Shown here: positions 55,601-64,000 of the stretch, piece by piece | How positions within the stretch are numbered: the first letter of the stretch is position 1 | Layout of the letters: each line of letters opens with the position of its first letter | From: Monocercomonoides exilis | Lineage: Eukaryota > Preaxostyla > Oxymonadida > Polymastigidae | Assembly: GCA_001643675.2 (NCBI GenBank) | Contig: LSRY02000061.1 | Span: 1-64,000 of the forward strand | Reading direction: 5' to 3' | DNA: 64,000 nucleotides | Translations under genes and position numbers: made by a program | The notes under the pieces: generated by a model | The model's input: only the letters and a program-made list of their open reading frames with translations | Database searches by the model: none | What the model was told of the DNA's origin: nothing

Positions 55601-57275
55601 TCCAGTTTTGTTGCATTCAATACGTTCCCCTTCAGCAGGATCATCTCCAACTTCATCAAAAGGCCAGCGATCAGAGCTTCTTTATTCACCTCCTCGTCAG
55701 CAGCCAATGCCAATTGCATCACATCCTGCAACGGATTCCCAGTTTAGTTCTCCAATCTCTGATGGGAAAACAGAACCTGACGCAGTTGCGCGTGAAGCCA
55801 CTGAAAAAACAAGAAGGTCGTCTCATTCACCTTCTTCTTCGAGGCCTTCGTCCTCGTTTTCTGATCCAGCAAGAAACAAACAAATGGATTCTCCTTCATC
55901 TCCTCATCAAAGCTCGAAAAGCCACAAGTCCCACAAATTGCCTCGAACGGTGATTCCGTCTCGCCGTCCAACGAGCGCATCATCGTTTTCTTTTTCTTTA
56001 TGCTCTCCACTTTCCTCATCCACATTTACCCAAACTTGTGAGGAGCCTTCACTACAGTTTTCTTCGACTCCGCTAAAAGATAATTATTTGGGCACCTCAA
56101 AAAAGCAACAATTGTTGAACTTATCAAAAAAGCACATAATATTTGAAGTTACTCCAGCAAAGTCAACATTGGAAAAATCTTTGTGGTTCGAAAATCAAAC
56201 AAAAGAACCATTATTTTGGAGAATCACAGCAAACGGAGATGCCGTTTCGATAAATGAAGGTGAAAAAGCTCAACAAAGGAATGATGAAGTGGCGCAATCC
56301 TCTTCTTTATATTCGAATGAAACGTCAAAAGTGAATATTCAAAAAGTTTGTGATGAGCAACCTCGTCAAACTGAAATAAAACCAGTTTTTGACATCAAAA
56401 CAGCTGAATCGGGATGGATTGCTCCGTTTGCCCAAGAGCAAATATTATTTTTATTTAATCCAACGAAAATGCAAAATAAAGGGAGTTGGAAGCAGAGTTT
56501 CATCATGAATGTTTTCAAAAGCGCAACGAAACAAATACAACAGCATGAAGAGACATTTGACAAAAGAGAATCAAATGAAAGGCATAAAATCAAAGTGTTT
56601 GGATTTTATTCACAAAACGAGAAAAAAAGAAGAATGGATGAAAGCCAATTTAGCATTAAACAAAAAACGTCCAACACATCTCTTCCTTTTTCACCGCAAC
56701 AAACATCACAACAATCAAATAGCAATCAGATGGCTTATGGAAGCAAACAAAAACCATCATCTGCTTTGGGACATGAATTCGCTTACGCAAGCGAATCAAA
56801 AAAGCCTCAACTTTTCTCATCCGAATTACATCTTACGCAAACTCCTCCTCCACAACAGCCATTAACTCAACCTCCTCTACCGTTGTTGACTTATTCTGGA
56901 AGCAAGGAATCAGAGAACACTGCTTTTGGGTTGCATTCTATTGATAAGAGTCGCAATCAACAGTATCCAGAAGCGGGTCATTCAATCAGTTTTTCTTTCA
57001 AATCATCGCCTTTAGATCAAAAGCATTCATCACTAGGAACAACTTCACATGAACATAGTCGGCTTCTTTCCAGCGAACGAGCGATTATTCGAAATCGAGA
57101 AAAAAATAGCTTTTCAAGTGAAAATACTCCAACTTCAACTTCAAGCAATTGTCTAACAAAACATCCAACAATAAACAGTTTAATTTCGCCTCATCGCTCC
57201 GAACCTCCACGCCGTTCGATTTCTCCTTGCTCTTCATACTTAAAAGAAAAAGAAAATCTTCTATTCAGCGAATAA
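49659..57275 (+). CDS. Large disordered protein with ASH/MSP-like domains at both ends (Cep192/SPD-2-like candidate)
   Basis: A single 2,538-residue frame starts at an ATG and ends in TAA, with a possible AATAAA at 57330. The N-terminal ~330 residues contain beta-strand segments with an ASH/MSP-type pattern (SLIFMNSSKSSRCFIKVEM, LDILFHPS, then LIPLTGIVG). Near the C-terminus (about residues 2157-2317) a clearer one occurs: IIFEVTPAKSTLEKSLWFEN, EPLFWRI, GWIAPFAQEQILFLFNP and IKVFGFY. Between them lie Ser/Pro-rich disorder, an acidic stretch, a predicted coiled coil near 1480-1560 and a His/Arg-rich patch near 1770. ASH domains are typical of centrosomal and ciliary proteins such as Cep192. 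The family is tentative; nothing in the middle is recognisable. Confidence 0.5.
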   Translation: MSEVYPLCIFLKNGVPIDSFHCMPHIEKSSENIKDETNDIGPITLSPFLLHMPFSTCSSDSFISLIFMNSSKSSRCFIKVEMEGAKINDSEQLKNISAILNDSPFAIFCKRREHRSQYPTLLSTNELEEQQSIMDLGSNISNCVVKNALLKVKKHQGDCILEGLPSMSFSFEDENDNLKGDHEEDLQFENENCSHEGFPANYTFKGSGNPFSIRVPSYCASFIFGKKDTDFTKSCSLDASKHIFLLPPSSCMQLDILFHPSAFSQMPVSHFPMLLTSLISVNLLSCSSKEIDNFKKNISYDDFKKDEGVIYQLIPLTGIVGSDNISAPSCVSQLLDFSVIPSSILQSTPFTPLSNSCKTNERSPSKSFLKQSQDPSSTPFSAESIGIHDFLGANETQTSLQATNNTFFEPSISFSSPEHANNPTTEQQMANKAAQLSDQCIPFRNSETITTSQHSNKKDTIPSNTQASSKYVAIQQLIPVMNNSEYKLSASIECTSSVTAITPISSSLIPDDRTDKNDEDPNSRLMSQGSNNLFNETIDKGTSQKENCISEYCQTIPLFNHESEIQIIPSYIQQIFYPSLFKQHFKSSTLSRLSSSFGSSTNFSSISTSFSTTSQPTPFHRELGASNTSFRQMSPFHRNNTFQTSLSTVVPSSLSLEPADSASITMTLSSPSSSLFLSALHSHMCITTAMRAIFPELPLEIIPLNLSECSAVCHVEGHININAVNTAKVASPIMDSDGANQQTDKQKNNERREQHKDNFNERIICKFRFSAAFDPSQLADVEQQEDLSIQIEGEEPNLLENTTNEAGTEISSSKGSHDNEDILPFEQHFGKEGSEKRRKDKTFVSPDAENFQIKQKQVDEKEYDTSHSLDTPIHQHFESDEKIHNHLAQTEKENYSKDDSPQKELLSEFDDVKEESESHESKNENSSEEEKQEEKDYIDSEQDHSKKNKKTNRETPTLSDLHSMLTDLLRLTLSKPDRKIEAKCETDDLDEKEKGKSNEKREKSVTDHVAGKQNEKDSKQIEEDDNELLLHQHTASSSRASASSPLPSIVPPSSLPSFHLQTPFISNTISVSSSKNSENSYKFPRTVSPSQNGGISTEMSFPVNEFPSMFSVNPHLDAGKVSDSEPLFHIPSPSPPISCNFSNSLPPPPPPPHKLITVGSSQSLHSTSTAFAATLPTSFETYPSDATSSTVPALHQYSLHHNPSTGQSILPLPRHSQSPPRHQPSTTIFQTPSFISSNSETKTNTFTSTMPSLPSISLPPSPTQSFITSGVSFPFLPSSSSTLSSSSPSSAMRMPSYSNNLSTSGKSRNPLSPARQPPVARSSLASARNKLFSNQKERDYQNKSKKSEMISTTIPIEDANEDHKGTSIEFGKPERKDKISRTDAEGSDCGRNNVTFSVSSQTSPIRDSERLTNPKIHMDSYHQDAFARENQNEEIGKHLQSGSSSCSPNTVSFMKKCDSNLPKPNSSSDKDNTRQDFVEEKILKEVMKMKKALDAIEKRSKNKKTERHDSFASERKISPDRKYEKKEMERMRDKLIKLIEEFKRSTDSFAETQRNKSTSFSPPPRSTVLEYDSPSSYRQSSFHSNSEARTKDNRRRVFSDSAKRKFAHKKHESAPHQMESYIDQIFSTKDFERKHLKHKELPRHRSHHSHRNHQHLSKSIAKTSSASSIEPKVTVQKSHIQTQTDDLSPQNYRPISQSISLPQNSLLQMSGTVNQNATPTSTNSQIFPNATVSIATTPLVPTTTPTQITTNPITPQDIPPIVITLPRSHSHRHYHHHRHHRRHSPSSISSINKTRSRSQRRGTSTKQLDSKSKSPSIESKRMESFNKGQGMLDEHSNISKTSHSSLSHSKRSSCNPHIHHSPGKQSVKVVLDPEKIHSLANQTAFLKSSSSSLPHSNTAKPHGKIADSSNDMHQTSHSHSHSQVHSNTQPESNSPRSILGRLLNTHSKKKNTSSCESFTPSYAKNESVSFRSSPLLNRSSSPVLLHSIRSPSAGSSPTSSKGQRSELLYSPPRQQPMPIASHPATDSQFSSPISDGKTEPDAVAREATEKTRRSSHSPSSSRPSSSFSDPARNKQMDSPSSPHQSSKSHKSHKLPRTVIPSRRPTSASSFSFSLCSPLSSSTFTQTCEEPSLQFSSTPLKDNYLGTSKKQQLLNLSKKHIIFEVTPAKSTLEKSLWFENQTKEPLFWRITANGDAVSINEGEKAQQRNDEVAQSSSLYSNETSKVNIQKVCDEQPRQTEIKPVFDIKTAESGWIAPFAQEQILFLFNPTKMQNKGSWKQSFIMNVFKSATKQIQQHEETFDKRESNERHKIKVFGFYSQNEKKRRMDESQFSIKQKTSNTSLPFSPQQTSQQSNSNQMAYGSKQKPSSALGHEFAYASESKKPQLFSSELHLTQTPPPQQPLTQPPLPLLTYSGSKESENTAFGLHSIDKSRNQQYPEAGHSISFSFKSSPLDQKHSSLGTTSHEHSRLLSSERAIIRNREKNSFSSENTPTSTSSNCLTKHPTINSLISPHRSEPPRRSISPCSSYLKEKENLLFSE

Positions 57276-57656
57276 GTCTTCTTTAAATGAATTTTGAGGT
57301 TATTTTTTCAAATTTCATTTAAAAACGAAAATAAACGCTTTTTAATTACAATGCTAAAAAGAAGAAAAGAAGAAGCAATCAGAAGATATTTATTCACAAG
57401 TTCTTTTACTTGTTCTTTTACCAAACCGTTCTTAAGTGGTTCACTCCCATTTTTTTATTTATGAGGAATCAATGGATTCTAAAGTGAAAACTGTTATGAA
57501 AATTTATAATTAAGTGTGAAATTTTTTTTTAAAAAAATGTTTTTATTTTCTATTTCAATCTTTTATTTAAATGTGATGCTTTTGATTTTCTTCAAATGAT
57601 CAAATTTTTTTTCGCACCTTAATCAATTTCACAAAAAAGTTTTTGATTTGAGTTAC
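57276..57656. other. AT-rich spacer
   Basis: About 380 bases between the stop codon of the ASH-domain gene and the tRNA-type gene. It contains AATAAA at 57330-57335, a candidate polyadenylation signal, and otherwise A/T-rich sequence with no gene. Confidence 0.5.
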
Positions 57657-57661
57657 AAAAA
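57657..57661 (-). terminator. Pol III T-run terminator of the tRNA-type gene
   Basis: On the minus strand TTTTT follows the acceptor end of the tRNA-type sequence by a few bases. Confidence 0.5.
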
Positions 57662-57663
57662 GA

Positions 57664-57763
57664 GAGTCATTGAAGGAATCGAACCCTCGACCTGGAAACA
57701 AAACATCTGTTTTGTTGGATGTGAACCAACTTTCACCCAATCATACCACTAGACTAAATGGCT
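57664..57763 (-). tRNA. tRNA-type gene with unusual central region, isotype uncertain (possibly Val-CAC or intron-containing)
   Basis: On the minus strand the gene has an A box (TAGTCTAGTGG), a B box (GGTTCGATTCC), a T stem (GAGGG/CCTTC) directly next to the acceptor strand AATGACT, and a matching 5' strand AGCCATT (one C-A mismatch), with T8-A9 and a D arm in the right places. A Pol III T run follows. At ~100 bases it is long for a tRNA. One 5-bp stem with a 7-base loop (GTTGG-TTCACAT-CCAAC) would give anticodon CAC (Val), but leaves about nine extra bases before it. Alternatively, an 8-bp hairpin (AACAAAAC-AGAT-GTTTTGTT) suggests an intron or long variable arm. It could also be a tRNA-derived pseudogene. 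Confidence 0.6.
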
Positions 57764-58193
57764 CTCAAAAAACAAAATTTTTTAAATTTGAAAGCTTAAA
57801 TAAAGATCACATTTAAAAGTCAATTTAACAGAATAATCTTGAAAAATTGTTATAAAAAAAAAAGAACGTTTGCTAAGAAAAAACAATAAAAGTTTTTTTT
57901 TCAGAATTAAGATCTCATTCGAAATGAAAGTGAAAGCAAAATTGCTTTTTTGAAAATGTTTGTTGAAGGATAATATTCCGGTTTTAATTGAAGATAACCT
58001 AAAAAATGATAAAAACACCTCTTCCAAATGTCATTTGCTGTGAACATAAATAGAAATGCATCATATGAATGAAATATGTTTTGTTGGCAAAACTTAAAGT
58101 GAAAGTTTGATCCATAATTAATTAATTAACAGAATTTTTGCCTGATTCTTTTTTGCTTCTTCGGATACATCTCAGCGACGACATAAAAGATAT
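57764..58193. other. AT-rich spacer upstream of the RasGEF gene
   Basis: About 430 bases with many A and T runs. It should contain the RasGEF promoter and leader. I see no gene; the 81-codon minus-strand frame here is low-complexity A/T sequence. Confidence 0.5.
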
Positions 58194-61100
58194 ATGGCAG
58201 AAATTTCTGCTAAGACAGGGGGGTTATTGGTTTGTTATTTTTTCCCACATGCGTGCGATTGAATGTTGTTTATTCAATTTTTCAGAAATTTTCATCGTTG
58301 CAAACAATTGAAATACCTACCCTTGGACCTTTGTCTCAAAAGAATGAAGGAAATTCAACTTCTACAAATATAAGTTTATTATCAAAAAGAGATCAACAGT
58401 TTGATTTGATAATATTTTCTTTAACCTTATTTGATTTGTTTGAACACAAAGATGTAAATCAACGAAGATAACTTCAATAACTTCTGTCAGTACTTCATAC
58501 CAACCGGCAAATGATAAATTACAAAATCAGGCACGAAATAGTTCTCAGACAAAAGTTCTTTCTTCTTTTTTAACTACAAAAGAAATTGTCCGAAATATAA
58601 CATCGGACTCTGTTGATGAATTATTCCGTGGAACAGTTTTGTTTACTTTTAGAAAGTATACGGAAGTCGAATTACTTCTTCTATTTTTGAAAGAAAGACT
58701 GATTCAGATTATGGCAAATGAAAGAAAATTTAAGCAGCATGACTGCATTTACGAAATGAAAATTTGTGATTCAGATGAAAAACGCTCGATTCACAATAAA
58801 AGCACATCAATTTATTCAGAAAAGGATAACTGCAATTACTTGTCTGATTCAAATGAAGGATTTCCAAGAAATGAACAGAAAACATTGACAGATGTTTCTG
58901 CAAACCAATCTACACATATTCAACCGCATCATATTCCAGATGAAGAATCTTCCGATTTGGATGTGAAACTGTTGAACCTGTTTTTGTTTATGTTTGACTG
59001 GATTTGTGGATATAACGATCTTTGCAGCACACCCAGTGCATTGGAATCAGCCACAAATCTATTGAAAGAGATGGAGAAGGAACCAAATCTGAAGCAATCC
59101 GTCGAAGATCTCATTCAGCTGCTTGGCAGAAAAAGAGAGGAAAGAGAAAAGAGAGAAATAACCATCAAAGAAAAGACAAGCTTGCTGAGCAAAAAGGAAA
59201 AAGACGCAGAAAGGATGAAGAATCAGAATGCGATGAGAGAAGAGGCGATCTTCGTTCTTGAGCAAAGGCTGGAGAACGAAAGGCTGCAGAAGCGATCAAC
59301 AGAGACTGCAGGGGCAAGTGACAGCAGTATTGATGGATCACATTCCATTCAATCATACACATCTCCATCAAACGAAAAAGAAACATCTTCTTCTTCTTCT
59401 TCTGCTTCTTCTTCTGCTTCCACATTCCAGTCATCCACAAGCACAGCCAACTCCTACTTCTCCTCAGCCACAGCTTCTGCCCACACTACCTCCCCATCCC
59501 ATGCACCAGGCAGTGCCTCGCTGTGGAGCATGCCTCTTCTGCAGCTGCGTCAGCGTGTGTCTGAACTGGAGCAGGAGCAGATCCGGCGCTTCAACGAGCT
59601 TTTCCCTCTGTGTGAAATTGACCCACGATTTTTGGCTTGTTCGCTAACAGCGCAGGAGGAGCAGCTGTTCAAGTGCATCCAGCCAGCAGAGTTTGTGGCG
59701 CAAGGGTGGATGAAGAAGGACAAAGAGCTGACGTCGCCGACACTCGTGGCAGTCACCGAGCTCTTCAACAAGGTCACCAAATGGATCCCTTCACTCATTC
59801 TTGCCTGGGACGCGCCGGCACAGAGGGCCAAGCGCATTGACGAGTTCATCGAGATGGGGATGTATTTGACGGAGATGGGGAATTTCCACGGCGCCTTCGA
59901 GGTTTATGTTGGGCTGCAGCACCGTTCGATTATTCGGCTGAGGCAGACACTGAAGATGACTCGTTCTCATCCTTCTTCTGGAAACCCACAAAGTTTGGCT
60001 CAAAACACACATTTGGGGAATGCTGGTGCGAATGGAGGAAACAGGAATATGAGGAGAGGAAGGGAGAATGCAGATACGGTGAGTAATCAGTTGAATGATA
60101 GGAATAATTCGAAGGAAGAACAGAGACAGTTCAGAAAAGTGAATCAGACATCATCTTCTGCTGGGATAACTTCAACAACATCAAATTCTTCATCAAATAC
60201 ATCTTCTTCTTCTTCTCTTTCTTCCTCCTCTTCTTCCTCCTCCTCTTCTTCTTCCCGCACATCCTCCTTCGACTGCACCAGCGTTGACAAGAGCAGCTCC
60301 TCCATCCATCCCAACAGACAGCAATGCCACGACTTGTTCACTCTCTTTTCTCGTCCTCCTTCTTATCCCAATCTGAAGCGGGTGTTGGCATCACAGGCAT
60401 TTCCTTATCTCCTGCCTCTTCCTTTCTTTCTGCACGACATCGTCTTTTTTGAGGAAAAAGGAGGGTTTGTGAGGAAAAGCGGGGTGAGGTCGGTGAAGGA
60501 GAAAGTGGAAGATAAAGAAGAAGAAGATGATGATGATGAAGAGAAGAAGGAGAGAGAGAATGATAAAAATGAAGCAGACGAAGAAGAAGAAAAAGAAGAA
60601 AAAGAAGAAGTTTATGTTTCTGTGGAAAGATGCTACAACTACTACAAATTGATAGATGACTTCATCCAGGCAATAAAGCTGCCTTTTGAATATCCCTTTG
60701 AATTCATTCAGTTTGCCAAGAAAATCAAAGCAGAGCAAAAAAATGAGGAGAAAAACAAGAATTCACAGGAAAATGAAGAATGTGGTATCAAAAAGGAAGA
60801 AAAGGAAGAAAAGGAAGAAGAAGAAGGAAAAATCACGAACACAAGTGAACTTCAAAATATCGAGTCTAAAGAAGATGAAAGCAAAGAAACAAAATGCAAA
60901 CAGAATGAAAAGATGAATGCTTCTGCACCTTTTTTGTCTTCCTCACCAAAAACATGCAGTTTGGGAGACGATACAAATTTGAAAGAGATTTCTTCTTCCT
61001 TTTCTTCTTCTTTTTCTTCTTCAAATTCCTCTTTTTCGATGTCAGACAATCAAAACCTCTCAAATGAGAGCAACTTTCTTCTCCGATGGATCGATTTTGC

Positions 61101-63477
61101 CTCTCTCACTCCTCCAACAGATGACGAACTGGTTGAGCGTTCAAAACAACTTGAGCCATATTCTGTGTCAGGTGCTGGAATTAATGCTTCTTCTTCTTCT
61201 TCCTCCTCCTCCTCTTTCTCTTCATCGTCTTCTTCTTTCTCTCGTCGTTCTTCTTCTTCGCACAGCCGCTCGCGATTGTCAAAGTCAAACACAACTTCAA
61301 CAACAACAACCTCATTTCGTTCTCGTTTCGGACAAATCTCTTCTCTCAAGCCAAACACATCATCTTTGGCTCATTCATCATCCGCTTCTCCATCAGACAC
61401 TTTTTCTTCTTCTTCTTTTTCTTCCTTTTCCTCTTCTTCTTCTTCTTCTTCTTCCCCTTTCTCTCATCCAGCGTTTCGCTCTGCTTCCACACAGAATGTA
61501 CCATCACCTGTTGTGCCTGCAAACTTATCGACTTCGCCTGGCAGCTCTCCTTCTCCACCAATTTGCTCTCCAAACTTTTCTGCTTCTTCCGCTTCTTGTT
61601 CTAATTCTAGTTCTCTTTCTCTTTCTCTTTCTAACTCTGATAAATGCACTTCTTCAAGTTCTTCCCAAAATGCTAATGTTGATTCACCTGCTTCATCTTC
61701 TGAACTTTTAGGCAATTTATCTTCATCATCCTCATCATCTTCAACTTCTTCCTCCTCTTCTCCTCCTTCTTCTCTTCTCGATGCTTTATCTCTTTCTCTT
61801 TCCTCATCCATTCTCTCTCCAATGCCAAATTCCAAACCCCAATCAAAGATCAATTCTTCTGCTTCTTCTTCTGTTTCTTCTTCTTCTTCTTCTTCAAATG
61901 TGATAAGCCAATCGTTTGAAGAGACAGACTCAACAAACACACAACTCACTCACAACGCCACATCACAGCCACATCACAACTATCAATACAAAACAGACAA
62001 AGAACAGGTCTCTTCATCTGTTTCTTCTATTTCTTCAAGTTCTTCCGAAAGCACAAAAGAACACACCAATATGAATTCCCCCAGTAAATATGCCCCCTTC
62101 CTTCCTTTCTCATCGTCCTGCCCGCCAACCACAAACACATTCACATCTGCAACAGCAGCCGCAGAGTCAAGTGTTTCCATTCACTCTTGTTCTCTTCTTG
62201 AGCCAGCACAGCGGCAGATTCTGAGAGAAAGAGAGGCCGAGCGAATGAAGAAGGAGAACTCAAAGAGGAGCTCAAAAAAGAACATGAAGGTGTTCAACAA
62301 GAGCCTGATGAGTTTGTTTGGGATTAGTTTTTTGCTTCGCAGTGGAAGCGGCAGCAGCAATGCAGCTAACAGCAAGAAGCATTCGGGTGAGTCGTTTTAT
62401 CCAACTGTCTCTTGTCGCACTCCTGTTTTGTCATCAAATGCATCATTTTCATCGTCTTCTTTGGCTTTTGGTGAAAAAGAAGAAGATTCCAGTGAAGAAG
62501 AGAGCGATGGATTAGGATTTTTGAATAGCAATAGCAAGAACCAGAAGTGGAAGAAGAGGAGGAGGAGGAGAACGAAGAGGAGGAGGAAGATGAAGAAGGG
62601 AAAAGGGAGTGCTGATTGTAGCTATGCTGATATTAGCAATGCAACTTGCATGTGCAACTTGAATGAAGCAGAAGTTGGACAAGATAGCGAACCGCTTCTT
62701 GATCGACGGCAGCAGCTTCGTATGAAGGAGTCAATTATGAGCTCTGTTGGGAATGGTGGATTGGAAGGAAGAGAAAGAATTAGTGTGAAAAAAGAGGAGA
62801 CGGAAGAGGAGGAGGAAGAAGAAGAAGAAGAAGTAGAGGAAGAGGAAGAGGAGGAAGAGGAAGATGATGAGTATGAGTATGAGTATGAGTATGAAGACGA
62901 AGAAGAAGAGGAAGAAGAGGAAGATTATGAAGATTATGAAGAAGAAGAAACAGAAGAGGAGGAAGAGGAGGAGGACGATGAAGAAGAAGAAGAAGCAGAG
63001 AGAATTAGAAATCAGAAGTTTCTTTTTTGTGTGAAAGAAACATCAAAAAATGACAAAGAAGAAAAGGAAAGCGTCAAAATTGATGTTGTTGAGAAGGAAA
63101 AAGCATTTCCTAAAAAATATGCAGATAAAAAGGAAGAAGAAACATCAGATGAATTTGACGAGGTTGAAGTGACTGTAAATGATGAGTGTATTGCGAGTCA
63201 AACAACAACTGAATTTTGCGCGCCAAAGAAGAAAGCAGAAGATGATCAAAGACATTCTTTGGTGAATTCTCTTCCTTCTTCTTCTGCTGCTTCTTCTTCT
63301 GCTTCTGCAACAGCTGATTCTGTTATTGTTCATTCAACAGCGAATAACAAGGAATTAATAATGCAACATAATCTGAATGCAGAAGCCAATGAAACAGACC
63401 ATGTTTCGAGCACAGACAGTGAGTATGAGTATGAAGAATACGACGAATACACCGAAGTCGTCATTGGAACGCTGTAA
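58194..63477 (+). CDS. Ras guanine nucleotide exchange factor (RasGEF_N plus RasGEF), 3 exons inferred
   Basis: Exons I infer are 58194-58229, 58286-58453 and 58531-63477 (introns 56 and 77 bases, phases fit, 1,716 residues). The 3' exon is certain; the first two are plausible, and a splice acceptor at 58549 is an alternative. Residues ~90-260 fit RasGEF_N (DSVDELFRGTVLFTFRKYTE, later FLFMFDWICG), followed by a coiled coil (~268-322). The catalytic RasGEF domain (~399-800) shows LTAQEEQLFKCIQPAEFV, LFNKVTKWI, RIDEFIEMGMYLTEMGNFHG, PYLLPLPFFLHDIVFFEE and a final helix RCYNYYKLIDDFI. It is interrupted by a Ser/Asn-rich and a Glu-rich insert. It activates a Ras-family GTPase by GDP release. The C-terminal half is Ser-rich with a long acidic, Tyr-containing tail. 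AATAAA follows 10 bases after the stop. Confidence 0.85.
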
Positions 63478-64000
63478 GACTTGCTAATAAAAGTCAGACA
63501 AATACATAATAGTGATGTATTTTTTTATATATACATAATACTTTTCTTTTGTTGTCCAGTCGGATATTTCTGTAGGAAATTAGTATTAGAGAAGTCAATG
63601 GTTGTGATGTTGGAGTATGATTGCCTTTACGTTTGAAGAACAGTTATGTTTCTAGGGTATAGAGCAAAAGAGACTTTTCATCTGTAATTTGTTTACCCAG
63701 CTGTTAATCCTATTTGGGTTTCTTTTTTTTTTTTATTTTTTTTTTTTCAATTATTTTACTGTTTTTCGTGAAAAGAAAAAAATAATGAATAGTTTTTTAT
63801 TTTTTATGTTCACTTTCAATATATAGAAATTTGTTATTTTATGTAATGAAACAATAGTATTATGAAACATCTTCATATGCTTTTTATTGAAATATGATTA
63901 TTTGTTTGTGATAATAGAGAAAAAATCAATGGTGCATGTTTCTTTTTTTCTTTCCAATAAATTTTAAAAAAAATTAATATACATATTGCAATTGAGATTT
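63478..64000. other. AT-rich sequence downstream of the RasGEF gene
   Basis: AATAAA at 63486-63491 is a likely polyadenylation signal. The rest has long T runs and no recognisable gene up to the window end. Confidence 0.5.

Overview
The window is nuclear DNA of a protist. It is AT-rich between genes. The genes have short GT-AG introns and very long terminal exons. It carries a solitary 5S rRNA gene, a Pol III tRNA-type gene, eukaryote-only proteins (CNOT4, tubulin-ligase-like, RasGEF and ASH/MSP-domain families) and a DIRS-type retroelement. The two giant surface proteins pair a chlamydial/trichomonad Pmp-like beta-helix ectodomain with a degenerate kinase tail. I associate that combination with oxymonads (Preaxostyla, Monocercomonoides/Blattamonas-like), but the assignment is inference. 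Standard stop codons fit all host genes.

Layout. 1-5326: a decayed DIRS-like retrotransposon on the minus strand, with gag, then RT-RNase H, then tyrosine recombinase remnants, several in-frame stops and a frameshift. Short terminal inverted repeats bound it, and a second copy of the terminal repeat sits at the window edge. 6554-15681 (-): a ~3,040-codon surface receptor-like pseudokinase gene with one frameshift in a G run. 15682-22770: a gene-poor stretch with a solitary 5S rRNA gene, two abutting TA-flanked foldback elements (one with ~467-bp arms) and a TTTTC microsatellite. 22771-29706 (-): a tubulin tyrosine ligase-like (polyglutamylase type) gene with 4 exons. 30704-39315 (+): a NOT4/CNOT4 orthologue with 4 exons, RING-RRM-CCCH plus a ~2,500-residue Ser/Gln-rich tail. 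40288-48051 (+): an intact paralogue of the first surface gene. 49659-57275 (+): a large disordered protein with ASH/MSP-like domains at both ends (Cep192/SPD-2-like candidate). 57664-57763 (-): an unusual tRNA-type gene. 58194-63477 (+): a RasGEF whose catalytic domain is split by low-complexity inserts, with 3 exons inferred.

How it fits together. The two surface genes are divergent and share about 4.8 kb of near-identical sequence in inverted orientation, so they form a large inverted repeat around the TTLL and NOT4 genes. Patchwork divergence inside the arms suggests gene conversion and module shuffling. The remaining genes are housekeeping or signalling types (mRNA turnover/ubiquitin, tubulin modification, Ras signalling, centriole/cilium candidate). 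They share one style: a compact conserved domain near the 5' end, introns only in the first several hundred bases, then thousands of residues of Ser-, Gln- or Glu-rich low-complexity sequence.
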